This document shows positions 12,260 through 23,257 of a stretch of DNA of 64,000 nt, in pieces. How positions within the stretch are numbered: position 1 is the first letter of the stretch; each line of letters starts with the position of its first letter. The stretch comes from Paraphoma chrysanthemicola (taxonomy: Eukaryota > Ascomycota > Dothideomycetes > Pleosporales > Phaeosphaeriaceae). The notes beneath the pieces were generated by a model that was not told where the DNA came from, did no database searches, and saw only the letters and a program-made list of their open reading frames with translations. The position numbers and the translations under genes are program-made. Location: NCBI GenBank assembly GCA_020744225.1, contig JAGMWG010000005.1, positions 1,178,001 through 1,242,000 of the forward strand. The letters are read 5' to 3'.

Positions 12260-13988
12260 CTACGCCCCTTGCAGCGCTTCACCATTCCCTCCCAACGTAA
12301 CAGTCTTGGTAACAACATACTCTTCAATACCTAAATGACTTCCCTCCCGTCCAAACCCGCTCTCCTTGACTCCGCCGAACGGCGACGCAGCATCTGAAAT
12401 CAGCCCCGTGTTCACGCCCACCATGCCGACTTCTAGCGCCTCAGCTACCCGGTACACGCGCTGAATATCCTTGCTGAAAAAGTAGCCCGCGAGCCCGACA
12501 TCGGCTGCATTGGCGAGCGCGACGACGTCGGCTTCGGACTCGAATTTGAACAGGCCGGCGACGGGGCCGAAGGTTTCTTCCTGCGCGAGTTGCATGTCTG
12601 CAGTCATGTCGCGTATGACAGTCGGTTGATAGAAATTCGCGCCTAGGTCCGGCAGCTTCTGGCCGCCGATGAGGACCTTGCCGCCCTGTTTGACTGCGTC
12701 CTGGACATGTGCGTCGACTTTTGAGACGGCGCGGTCGTGGATCACGGGGCCGTGGGTGATGCCGGACTCGAAACCGCCGCCGACTTTGAAGGCTTTTACT
12801 TTATCGGTGAAAGCGGTGGCGAAGGCGTCGTAGATGCCGGATTGCACGTAGATGCGGTTGGCGCATACGCATGTCTGGCCTGAGGAGCGGAATTTGGAGG
12901 CAATGGCGCCAGAGACGGCAGAGTCGAGATCGGCGTCGTCGAAGACGATGAAGGGTGCGTTGCCGCCGAGTTCGAAGGAGAGCTTCTTGAGCGTGTTGGC
13001 GGATTGCTTCATGAGGATTTTGCCGACGCCGGTGGAACCGGTGAAGGAGACCTTCTTCACAGTCTTGCTTGATGTGATGGTCTCGCCGACTTCGGGAGTG
13101 TTCTTGAGCGCAGTGACGAAGTTGACGACGCCTTTGGGAATGCCTGCGCGATGGGCGAGTTCGGCAAGGGCGGCGGCTGTGAAGGGTGTCTCGCCTGGAG
13201 ACTTTGCTACGACTGTGCAACCTGCTGCGAGAGCGGGGCCGATTTTCCTTGTGATCATGGCGGCTGGGAAATTCCAGGGTGTGATGAGACCACAGACACC
13301 GACGGGTTCCTTGACCGAGAAGACTCTGTTTCCTGCCACTGACGCTGGAATTGTTGCTCCATACATTCTCGGTGCCTCTTCTGCAAACCACTCAAAGAAG
13401 CTGGCCGCATAGTTGACCTCCCCCTTTGCATCTGCAAATGGCTTTCCATTCTCCCACGTTATCAGCTTTGCGAGATCGTCGGCATTGTCGATCATGAGCT
13501 GGTACCATTTCCGTAGTAATCGAGAGCGTTCGCGACCTGTGAGTTTGCGGAACGACGGGAGAGCGGCGGCAGCGGCAGCGATGGCGGCTTCGGTGTCGGC
13601 GCGGTCCATTTCAGGTTGTGTGCCGATGAGTTTGCCCGTTGACGGGTCTGCGGATAGTCAGTGGTCGTCGTCATTGTGGACATGAAGAGGCGGAATTATA
13701 CCATGGACCTCGAATGTCTTGCCAGACTTCGCGTCTATCCATTCTCCATTGACATATGTTTGGCTCTTCAAGAGAGACTTGTCATTGAGCTAGACGCCAT
13801 CGTTAGCTGTAAGTGCACTCTCCCACGTCGCGTCGTGGAGGTTTCGATTCGCATACCTGAGGCACAGAGTGACCCATACTTGCTGAGTATCCTCTTGATA
13901 CGATTACTGGTAGACTTCTTCTTTGGAAGCTACTTTTGCAAGCCTGTTGTCGAGAAAAGGTCCTTGTAGCAGCAGCAAAAGAGCGCAT
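12260..13988 (-). CDS. UGA2: Succinate-semialdehyde dehydrogenase, mitochondrial
   Basis: Oxidises succinate semialdehyde to succinate, the last step of the GABA shunt. Three exons (13988-13857, 13789-13702, 13647-12260) encode 535 residues of the aldehyde dehydrogenase superfamily. The general-base Glu lies in FELGGNAPF (about residue 299) and the nucleophilic Cys in SSGQTCVCANR (about 333). TPWNFPAAM and GSTGVGK are typical NAD(P)-binding landmarks. Exon 1 gives an Arg/Ser/Ala-rich N-terminus with almost no acidic residues, typical of mitochondrial import. An internal Met at residue 38 (context SASMGHS) could give a cytosolic form. The yeast symbol is used by similarity. Donor and acceptor sites are canonical. 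Confidence 0.92.
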
Positions 13989-14533
13989 AGCGATGAGCAA
14001 TTTCTCCTCTTATGTACAAATGCGCACGTCAACGACTTTCGACACGGGCAGTTCCGGGGAGCAACTGAATGCCCAGACACGTCAATTGCTTTCTAATTGT
14101 CTTTTGGGGTGGATGTTTTAGCTCGGATGTCAGCCTATGACGTGCAGGTGGGGGAGCTATAGCTAGACTGCGGGGTCGATTGGAGGTTGGAGATTGGAGA
14201 TATCTTTGACCTCGGCGCGTCTTCGACCAGACAAATTTATATGCGCACGTAGAAACTATTGGTATCAAAGTGAAGTCTCTGCTCCTCTCGTTTCCAGACT
14301 CATCCATCGCTCGTGAGCAGAAGCTCTTACATATCAAGGTCAGCGTGCACAGCGTGTATGGCGTCAAGCGCGTGTAGAAAGACTAATCGCATTCTCTATC
14401 GCAGATGATAGCTTGTCCGCAGAGGTGCTTTTGCCTCAGCATCGCTCGGGGGTATCGTGGTAGGTAAAAAAAGCCTGTATGCTCCCCATGCGCCGACAAA
14501 GGAAATGTCATGACATTCTTCTCGCAAGGTGCG
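13989..14533. other. Intergenic region
   Basis: A 545-bp gap between two tandem minus-strand genes. It must contain the dehydrogenase promoter and the 3' end of the upstream small gene. No coding signal is seen. Confidence 0.5.
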
Positions 14534-14928
14534 TTACCAGATCGCGTCCAGCCAGTATCCCCACTTGCCCGAGCCCTTTGCCTTGTATGGCTGTGTGAAG
14601 ACGCCTGTAGCTCCACTACTTCATGTCAGTATTCTGCCAGCTCTGCGCCTTCCCGAGTTACTCACCCGTTCTTCTGCTCCCTGTCCTTGGCCTTGTTCCA
14701 CTCCTTCCAGCGCTGCTCCTCGCTCAGATTGGCATCGCGCCATGACTCCTTGCCAACTTCTTCGGGCTTCTTAGAGCCAAGGTGTAGCTTGTCGCGCCAT
14801 GAACTCTTTGACTGCTGCGTCGTGGGCTCTGCTATAGTGGCTGCGGTGTTGGTGACGGCGGCGGAGGCAGACTTCGTGAGAGCGTCGGAGTCTGTCGAAG
14901 TCGTGGTGATCGATTTCGCGTCTGCCAT
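14534..14928 (-). CDS. Small uncharacterised protein, 114 residues
   Basis: Two exons, 14928-14666 and 14615-14534, are joined across a 50-bp GTGAGT...TAG intron. The junction codon completes a Gly and the frame then reads to a TAA. The start is the ATG at 14928; a longer frame upstream opens only on TTG. The N-terminal third is Ser/Thr/Ala-rich, the middle is charged (SSWRDKLHLGSKKPEE) and the C-terminus is aromatic and Gly-rich (SGKWGYWLDAIW). There is no signal peptide or membrane segment. The splice-supported tail and the Trp-rich motifs suggest a conserved fungal small protein, but I know no function for it. Confidence 0.75.
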
Positions 14929-15501
14929 GGCTGCGATGAGGTGGTGCGCTTGCAAAGTTGTGAGGGCTGGTGTAGATGTTGGGTGTTCAGTGCGCTGTGC
15001 TGAAGGTGTGGAGGTTAATGTGCAGTGCGCGTGTTAGTTGGTGCGATCAAGTCTGCCTTGTGACCTGTGATGGTCTTGGCGCATGGCTATGCTCCTCCCT
15101 TTAGCAGTGACGGTTTAGAGTGCACAGCCATCGCAGATGAAAGAATACGGGACCCGACAAGGCTGAGCAGGGTTGACTTTGGCGATCTCGCGAGCGCGGC
15201 GGGACGCCTTGCTTGGCATGCTACATCACTGGCGAGAACATCTTTCCTGCCTGTCTCTATGAATTCGTTTCGCCAATGAGTTTCCAGAGTATGTAACCTT
15301 ATCTGAATTTTGCAAAATGGTGATAGCACTCGACTTTGATAATAGATAAAATCACCGTAATACACATACGTCAAGGCATCAAGACTGGCATGTTGATGAG
15401 CTTGGCTGCATTATTGGGGGAATCTATCGTGAAGACGAGCTACTTATTCCATGGTACACCCTCACCAAAGCAGCGGCGACCGTGGTCTACGTAGCTGTGA
15501 C
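14929..15501. other. Intergenic region
   Basis: A 573-bp gap between tandem minus-strand genes. Apart from promoter and 3'-end sequence it shows nothing recognisable. Confidence 0.5.
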
Positions 15502-16701
15502 TTAGGCAGCCAGCTCTACATCGTCAAGCTGCTTGCGCACAAACTTAGTCGCCTCGGTCAGGCCAGGCTCTATGACTTCTGTATGGTTCACAAACCCTAC
15601 CCTCACGTAGCCCTTCCATTCTTCACCAAAGCAGCTCCCAGGCGTAAACAGCACACCTGTCTTTTCCAATAGCTTTTTGCAGAAGTCGACAGAGTCCACT
15701 GGCTTGCCTTCTCGATGGAACTTGATGAATGCTGTCGTGCCAGCTACGGGCTTGACCCACTCGCACTCGTCATCATTCTTCAAGACAAACTTCTCGAGCA
15801 AGGCGATATTTGTCTTCGCGAGTTGAATGTTGCGCGCGAGCAGACCATGTACTGTCGAGGAATGCAGGGCATATGCCGCGACTTGCTCGTCGAGCTGTGA
15901 CACTGAGATGGTGGTGTAGTGTCGTGCAGAAGCAATTGTCTCGATGAGTTCAGAGTTGCGTGACGCTATCCAGCCTACGCGGACGCCGGCCAGCGAGTAT
16001 GCCTTGGACATGGAGCCGGTGACAATGACATTTTTGTATCCCATTGACAGTAAAGACGGTGGAAATTCCTTGTCGAGAGGGCCGATGGAGTGGAATATGG
16101 GCCGGTACACCTCATCGCCAAGGATGGTGATGTTCTTCTCCGAAGCAACTTCGATAAGCTCCTCCAGGAACGTCTTCCCGAGGATTGCACCAGTTGGGTT
16201 ATTCGGGTTGTTGATGATGATGAGCTTCGTGTTCGGCTTAATGAGGGCCTTAAGATCGTCCATGGTTGGTACCCATCCATTCTCTGGTGTTGCTTTCCAC
16301 AAATCCACCTCGGCACCTAATTGCTTCGGCACCTCGTAGAGTGACTGGTACGTCGGATAGTGGCAGATGACATGGTCCCCTGGGCCAACGAGAGCATAGG
16401 TGGTTAGATAGTTTGCTTGTATAGCACCGGGCGTGGTAAGAATATTGTCTGGTGATAGTGGTGAGGCAACCTTTGCAGAGTACAAGCGAGCGAGGTTGTT
16501 GCGCAACTCGTCACTTCCCCGGATGGCACCGTAGGTCAGCGGTTTTGATGTGCTGAATACCTCCTTGTCCTTGGTGTCGGATAGTTCGCGGAGCTGATCG
16601 ACGGAGATCGATGCACAGCACGTTTCGGCAATGTTGTACTTGCAGTGGTTTTCATGGGCGTCCATCCATGACTCGACGGCAAATTCATTGATTTTGACCA
16701 T
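15502..16701 (-). CDS. PLP-dependent aminotransferase, class I/II
   Basis: Intronless gene for 399 residues, starting at ATG 16701. It has the fold-type I aminotransferase landmarks in order: the substrate/PLP loop TYGAIRGSDELR, the PLP-Asn motif NNPNNPTGA, GDEVYRP, and the Schiff-base Lys in SMSKAYSLAGVRVGW (about residue 232). A C-terminal Arg that would bind the substrate carboxylate lies in GYVRVGFV. The overall pattern fits the aspartate/aromatic/capreomycidine synthase-like group of fungal enzymes. The amino donor cannot be told from sequence alone. No targeting peptide or biosynthetic-cluster neighbour is visible. Confidence 0.88.
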   Translation of the reverse strand: MVKINEFAVESWMDAHENHCKYNIAETCCASISVDQLRELSDTKDKEVFSTSKPLTYGAIRGSDELRNNLARLYSAKVASPLSPDNILTTPGAIQANYLTTYALVGPGDHVICHYPTYQSLYEVPKQLGAEVDLWKATPENGWVPTMDDLKALIKPNTKLIIINNPNNPTGAILGKTFLEELIEVASEKNITILGDEVYRPIFHSIGPLDKEFPPSLLSMGYKNVIVTGSMSKAYSLAGVRVGWIASRNSELIETIASARHYTTISVSQLDEQVAAYALHSSTVHGLLARNIQLAKTNIALLEKFVLKNDDECEWVKPVAGTTAFIKFHREGKPVDSVDFCKKLLEKTGVLFTPGSCFGEEWKGYVRVGFVNHTEVIEPGLTEATKFVRKQLDDVELAA

Positions 16702-17273
16702 CCTGATAAACCTGAGGAGTTGTTGTGTGCGAGACCAGAGGAAGTGTGCAGCTCATTATATTCATTCACCAGAAGGGCCCCTCCGGTTCTAAGGTTGACA
16801 TTTGACATAGGGCGGGCGGAAGCTAGCTCGCGTGGGTGTAGCTAGTCTGCATGGCATCCCCGCGTCCGCGACACCACGGCTGCACTGGTAGGCTGCACTG
16901 GACGTGTAAAGGCCCGATCTGCATCAGAGACCATGTTCAAACGGCCTTCCGAACCTGAGGCCGCCATCGCGATTGCAACGAAATCGATGATGAAAGTGTA
17001 TGCGAGATTGGTCGGGGCCTCGGCCTGATGATAGGCCTACCAAGCCTCGTGCCGTCTCTAACCCAGCCACCGATAGTACCAACACGCTTGCGCCTCGCAC
17101 AGGCACCACCATTGACTGATTGCCACTTGTGAGAGCTCCATGCTCGTCGCCGCTCCTTTACTGCTGCTACTGTGTCTGTGAACCAACATCTAGAAGCTGT
17201 GCTTCTTGTGACAGAGCGACCGCCGCCACGACATATCAGGCGACCGCGCTCGCACTGCGCCGCACCTCACACG
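16702..17273. other. Divergent promoter region
   Basis: A 572-bp gap between the minus-strand aminotransferase and the plus-strand ABC transporter, so it should carry both promoters. I see no specific operator or repeat. Confidence 0.5.
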
Positions 17274-20200
17274 ATGCGTCAACGACGCATAACGGCCTCG
17301 GTCCTCGCTCTGCTGGGCCTGGCAGGGTCCTCTGCAGCTCACAAGACCTTCAGCAATTACTCCGTCGCCGACACCCAGAACTCGCTCTTCTCCATATACG
17401 ACGACCGACCAGACGGGTGCCCGCCATGCTTCAACTGCAACCTCGAGGACTTCAAGTGCCACCAGTTTGCCGAATGCACAAAGGCGAGCGGGCGATGTAG
17501 CTGTCCGCCTGGGTTTGGTGGGGAAGACTGCTCAACGCCCCTGTGTGGTGCCCTGCCAGACGGAAAGAACAGAGCCCCACGAGGAAGCGAGAAGGAGTGC
17601 GCGTGCAAAGAGGGCTGGGCAGGCATCAACTGCAACGTGTGCCAGACAAACGATGCTTGCAACGCCATGATGCCCGACGGCGAGGGCGGCGTGTGCTACA
17701 AGGACGGGCAGCTGGTCAAGGAGAACTTCCAGATGTGCGACATCACCAACAGGAAGATCCTCGACCAGCTCAAGGACAAGAAGCCCCAAGCCACTTTTTC
17801 GTGCAACAAGGAAACGGCAGAGTGCAACTTCCAGTGTGAGTCTAGCATCGCATTCCCCACTATCGTGCACTAACAAGCGCAGTCTGGGTCGACCAGAAGG
17901 AGTCCTTCTACTGTGGCCTCGACACATGTACCGATGAGTGGCACGCCGAATCCGACCGAAACACGACGAAATACCGATGCGAGAACATAGAGTGCGCGTG
18001 CATACCAGACAGGATGCTGTGTGGAGAGGCTGGCTCTATTGACATTGGTGACTTCTTGAAGGAGTCGATCAAGGGACCGGCCGAATTCAGGTCTACGTCT
18101 GGCGGCAGCAGTCCAGGAAGCGTCTTCTCCGAGCCTGCCATGAACGACTTGATATCCAGCATCTTCGGCGACGAGAGCATTTTCCTCCAGTGCAACACCG
18201 GCGAGTGCATGCACCAGACTCAAGTGCCTGGCTATGAACGACCCATCAAGAAGATCAACACGCCGCTCATTGCTGGTGTCATCGCCAGCGTGGCGTTGTT
18301 CATTGTCGCCGTCATCCTGATCGGTTGGTATTTGACTCACCGTGCAGAGCGGAACCGATACGGCGCCATTCACCTCTCCGATGACGAAGAAGACGAGAAC
18401 GCGAAGCTGCTGGCAGATCACAAGCCAGCCGCACTGCTCTTCGAGAACGTCGGATACAACCTCAATGGAAAGCAGATTCTCTCTGGCATCACTGGCGCTG
18501 TTCATCCAGGCGAGCTGATGGCTATCATGGGAGCATCTGGCGCTGGCAAGACTACATTTTTGGATATTTTGGCACGCAAGAACAAGGTTGGCGTTACCAC
18601 TGGTGACTTCTATCTCAACGGTGAAAAGGTCCGCGACGAGGAATTCAAGAGCGTCATTGGATTCGTCGACCAGGACGACACCTTACTGCCCACGCTCACT
18701 GTTCATGAGACCATTCTGGACTCCGCACTGCTTCGTCTGCCGAAAGAGATGAGCCGTACCTCAAAAGAGCAAAAGGTCGAAGATGTCGAGCGACAACTGG
18801 GCATCTACCACATTCGCAATCAGAACATTGGCTCTGAGGAGACCGGGCGTGGCATTTCTGGCGGAGAGAAGCGCCGGGTCGGCATCGCTTGCGAGCTCGT
18901 GACTTCGCCCAGTATCCTGTTTCTCGATGAGCCCACGAGTGGTCTCGACGCTTTCAACGCCTTCAATGTCGTTGAGTGTCTGGTCAACCTGGTCAAGAAT
19001 TATAACAGGACTGTTGTAGTCACTATCCACCAGCCGCGCTCCAACATTGTAGCTCTGTTCGATCATCTCGTCCTCTTAGCAAAAGGCAGGACTGTCTACT
19101 CAGGACCGTTTGAGAACTGCCAGCCTTACTTCGACAACGTCGGCTACACTTGCCCGCCTGGCTTCAATATTGCAGACTACCTCATCGATCTTACCATGCA
19201 TGCAAGTGCAGCGCGGCACACAATCGACGAAGACAGCTCGCTGTTCACTCGTGATGGCCTCCACACCAGTGCAAGCAGCGCAATCGCGGTCAAGTCAATC
19301 CCGAGCATCAACACTTCAGAGCTCGAGCGCGACATTGCCGGCAGCCCAAGCAACTCCAGCACACGCCCTCGAAACAAGCGCCGAACATCTATCCGCCAAC
19401 AGCAAGAACGCGAACTCTTCACTCGTAAGAAGAGCTCCATACCTGTAGACGGTACGATGTCCCCTAAAACGGACGACGAAGCCCCTTACGATCGTCGCGC
19501 CGGTCTCAAAGCGCAATGGCTCAAGCTCACACGTCAACAAGGCTCCGTTCCCCCGCAGATTCTCGAAGACCCGGATGAGCTCCCTCCTCCAGCCAACGGC
19601 AGCACCGGCACCAACCTCGACATTCTCATCAACGCCTACGCGCAGTCCGACGTCGCAGCCTCCATCCGCGACGACATCGCAACGTCCGTCTCCAGCGCCA
19701 ACGAGGCCAACGGCGCGAATGGTACCCAAGAACTCAATGGCTTCATCAACGCAGGCAAGCTCAAGGGCTTCCAGAAAGTCGGCCTCATCGGGCAATTCCG
19801 CATTCTCTCACGTCGCACCTGGCGCAATCTCTACCGCAACCCTATGCTCATGCTCACGCACTACGCCATCGCCATCGTCCTCGCCGTGTTCCTGGGCTTC
19901 CTCTTCTACGGCCTGACGGACGATATCAAAGGCTTCCAGAACCGTCTCGGCCTCTTCCTCTTCGTGCTCAGTCTGTTTGGGTTTAGTTCCCTGACCATCC
20001 TTACCGTGTTTGCTCCCGAGCGCCTGCTCTTTACGCGCGAGCGCGCCAAGGGATACTACTCGCCGCCGAGTTACTTCGCGGCCAAGGTCATTTTCGACAT
20101 CATCCCGCTGCGACTCCTGCCGCCCATCATCTTGGGCATTATCGTGTACCCGATGACGGGCCTGATCCCCGCGTGGCCGAATTTCTTGAAATTCGTGCTA

Positions 20201-20686
20201 TTCCTGGTTCTCTTCAACCTGGCTGCGGCAGCGATATTCCTCTTCATTGGCATCGTGTTCCGCAATTCCGGCGTTGCGAATCTGATTGGTGTGCTTGTCA
20301 TGCTATTCAGCCTACTCTTTTCAGGATTCTTCTTGAATAAAGAAAGTATCCCTGGAGTGGCCAAGTGGCTGCAAAGCGTAAGTTGTCCTACCTCACTCCT
20401 TTCCCATCAGACCCGGTGTATATGAAGAATATGCTAAAGAAATGGCCAGTTATCAATCTTCCACTACGCCTTTGAAGGCCTTATTGTAAACGAAGTCAAG
20501 TACCTCTCCCTCATCGACCACAAATACGGCCTTGACATTGAAGTTCCCGGCTCCGCCATCTTGAGCAGCTTTGGCTTCAACGTCCAGGCGCTGTGGCGCG
20601 ATTGCATCGGGCTTGCCGTGTATGGCGGCGTGTTTGTCGTGTTGGCATATTTGGCTATGCATGTCTTGTTGGTAGAGAAGAGGTGA
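17274..20686 (+). CDS. ADP1: ABC transporter, ADP1-like (ABCG half-transporter with Cys-rich head)
   Basis: Exons 17274-17835, 17883-20377 and 20450-20686 give 1,097 residues, close to yeast Adp1. A signal peptide (LALLGLAGSSAA) is followed by an EGF-like, Cys-rich region (CSCPPGFGGEDC, CACKEGWAGINC), then a membrane segment near residues 316-338. The nucleotide-binding domain has Walker A GASGAGKT (about 404-411), signature ISGGEKRR (about 512-519) and Walker B ILFLDEP (about 532-538). A Ser/Thr-rich linker precedes the C-terminal block of about six membrane segments. The reverse ABCG-type order (NBD before TMD) is seen. The substrate is unknown. The last exon supplies the final loop and helix, ending in EKR. 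Confidence 0.92.
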
Positions 20687-21088
20687 GATGGAGACGAGGC
20701 GATGGAATTGGGAATTGAGAAAGAGGTAAAGGGGTGTATTTGTACGTTACGTGCATTCCGCTTTGGTAGGAAAGGGTATCCTGGACTTGTTGTTCACAGA
20801 GGGCGTTTTAGAGGCGTGTGAGAGTGGCATTTAGGGCGTTCATCACGTTTGGTCAAGCACGCCGATAGGGTGCAGTAAATATGGCATTTGACACATTTTG
20901 GTTTTTCGTCAAGGGCTGCCTTCCTGCTTGATATGCCTGAGTATCGCTTGCTTGTATGCTTTTCAAGTTTCCGTAAATGCTCATGCCATACCTATTCCCA
21001 TGCTCACAGGTCTTGATCGGCCCTTATGCCGGCCCAACCGCTATGCGAATCCGCTATATTGACTAGAATACCTCTCCTTGGTGCTCAA
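20687..21088. other. Convergent intergenic region
   Basis: About 400 bp between convergent genes, expected to hold both 3' untranslated regions. Nothing else is recognised. Confidence 0.5.
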
Positions 21089-22877
21089 CTACAGCATCAC
21101 CAACCCAATGCCACCCATGTGTTTCGCACTCGACTGATTCCTGGCATCAATTCCGCCCGTGATCGGCGCCGCGCGGTAGTTATACAGGTAATAATGCAAC
21201 GAGCCATCTCCCGCGCCGAACTTCTGGTCCTCGAGGAAAAGCGGGTTATCTAGGAGCGTGAGAGCGTTGAATACATCGAAGCCGGCCTGCCTCAAGTTAG
21301 TAAATTTCCAAGACTTTTTAGAATTCGAGTTCAATAGTGTGATAGAGTCTTACCTTCTTCGACAAAATCAACGCATCCTTCATCAGCCCATTCAGCCTCG
21401 TCTTCAATTTCGCATCATCCTTTTCAAACGCGACTTCCGTCGCATAATAAAACAAGTACGCAGCCTTGATGACACTGTGCTTCTTGTTCCCAATCACCGT
21501 GCTCTCCAAGTTGTAAAAGCTGAAGAAGTCTGTAATCTTCTTGGTCTCCGGGTCTTCGACCACATATGACCAGACGACTTGCTCCTTGGGCGCCTCCTTG
21601 GGCGCCATCCAGTGCTCGAATTCCGTCTTGGTGAAGACTTGCGCCATGTCCATGCGTTCGAGGTAGCGCTTGAGTAGGTCGAGCGTGACGTCGACGTCTG
21701 CGGGCTGCATTTCGCGGAGGCCAGGGGTGGAGGTTGTGTCGGGAAGTTTGTAGCGGATGATTTGGCGTTGTTTTGTGCTGTTGTGGGGGAGGGGCGAGAA
21801 GCCGACATCGTATAGCTTCTCCCAGTCGATCGCGCGATGGAAGTACCGACATGTGGAGACGGGGGTGGGAAGGAGCGAGCCGACAGTGTAGACGGCCTGG
21901 AAGGTGCCTTCGACATAGCAACGGCGAGTGATCTCTTTGATGAGAACGGGGGCGAGGCGCTTGGAGCGCAGCTTCTTGTGGACGCAGAGGAAGTTGACTT
22001 CGGAGCAGTTGAGCGGCTTTTGGCGCACGCGGAGGGTGATGGGAATGCCGGAGATGAAGGCGACGAGTTTGCCAGAGGCAGTCGCGCGGACGCCAACGTG
22101 CCACTCCTTCTTCCAGCCGGGTGCTTTCAGGGCCCTGATGATGTCAGCTTATACCTCCCAAACATAGCCCTGTGTGATATACCAGTTCAAGAATGACGGC
22201 GAGTATCTGAAGCGGAAGGTGGCGTCCTTGTCCTCGACGTAGTGGTTGGTGAGCAGCTCATACACCTCGTCCAGCTGCTTCTCATCCTCCAGATCCATGG
22301 TCACCCACTCGAAGCCGGGGTACATGGGGCTGGGATTCCTGTCCACCTTGTCAATCTCGATCTCCTTGATCGGCCCGTCCTTGATCTTCTCCTTGTTCGC
22401 CATCTCGTCGAAGCTGGGCACCGGCTGTGTCTTCCAAAACGCGTGACTCGCCATGTCTTTTGTGTTCTTGCCCTCTGGCGCCAGACCTGTCAGCATTTCG
22501 TTGATGTTGAGTTTCCGGATCATTTCCTCTAGATCTTTGGGGCTCTTGGATTTTGAGACCAGCTCGTTCTTGAGCGCAGGGTTCGAGTCGAGCAGCTGTT
22601 TCATCTGGTCTTTGCTAAGGTGTCCGCCCGCGGGTGAGTCTGTTGATGTGATCTCTGGCGCCTTTCCCTTGCCGGTGAGGGCGTCCTTGATCTTGCGCTT
22701 CCGGCTCTTCTTCTTCTTTTCTGTCGCGCCTTCCCCGCCTTCTACTGCGCCCGTGTCCTCTTCGCTCTCGTCTGCGGATTCGGCTGCTGCATGTTGCTGG
22801 CTTGACTCGGCCGCGGCTTCTCCAGCAGCTTCGGCGGTCGCGTCGGGATCGGAGATTTTAGAGGCTTCCTGCGGCAT
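21089..22877 (-). CDS. NMT1: Glycylpeptide N-tetradecanoyltransferase (N-myristoyltransferase)
   Basis: Transfers myristate from myristoyl-CoA to N-terminal Gly of target proteins on or near ribosomes. Exons 22877-22183, 22134-21354 and 21286-21089 encode 557 residues. The start is ATG 22877; the longer frame upstream opens on TTG. After an Ala/Glu/Lys-rich N-terminal extension come the family blocks FWKTQPVP, YSPSFLNW joined to ALKAPGW across a 48-bp intron, GVRATASGKLVAFISGIP, EVNFLCVHKKLRSKRLAPVL and GDGSLHYYLYNY. The protein ends in GIGLVML; in this family the C-terminal Leu carboxylate is the catalytic base, so the intact end matters. NMT is essential in fungi studied so far. Confidence 0.95.
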
Positions 22878-23257
22878 TGCGGGCGATCCTATACACTTTT
22901 TTATGCGAGAAAGTGCGGTTTTGGGGCGGTTTTGGGGGGACGTGTCAAGCTCAGGAACAGGTATGGAGCTCAAGTGGGGTTGGAGGGGCAGTGACGCTCG
23001 CTTGCGCTTTCCCTCGCCAACGACTTGATGTAACTTTCAGGTGCCGTCTTGCCGCTTAGTTTGACGCCGTCATGCTTCTTACACCATTTTTCCGACCTCA
23101 ATTGCATCAGAGTGCGTGTAATGTACAGCCACAACAACGAGATTATGATTGAGAACACCCAAAGCGCTCGTCTCATGTAGACAAGAGACGAAAGTCAAGG
23201 GTAACATGGATTGCACTATTTGGTGACTGAAATACCACAGCAGCCGACCAACGTAAA
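22878..23257. promoter_or_regulatory. NMT1 upstream region with a short ORF
   Basis: This 380-bp gap holds the NMT1 promoter or leader on the minus strand. A 68-codon ATG frame (23176-22970) lies within it, with a hydrophobic run ALWVFSIIISLLWLYI, ending 92 bp before the NMT1 start. It could be an upstream ORF in the NMT1 leader, a separate tiny membrane peptide, or chance. Confidence 0.3.

Noticed and set aside
22134..22182. A 20-bp intron (GTATAAGC...CATCAG) in NMT1
   Set aside because: It breaks the frame. The 48-bp intron starting at GTATATC joins the conserved YSPSFLNW and ALKAPGW blocks instead.
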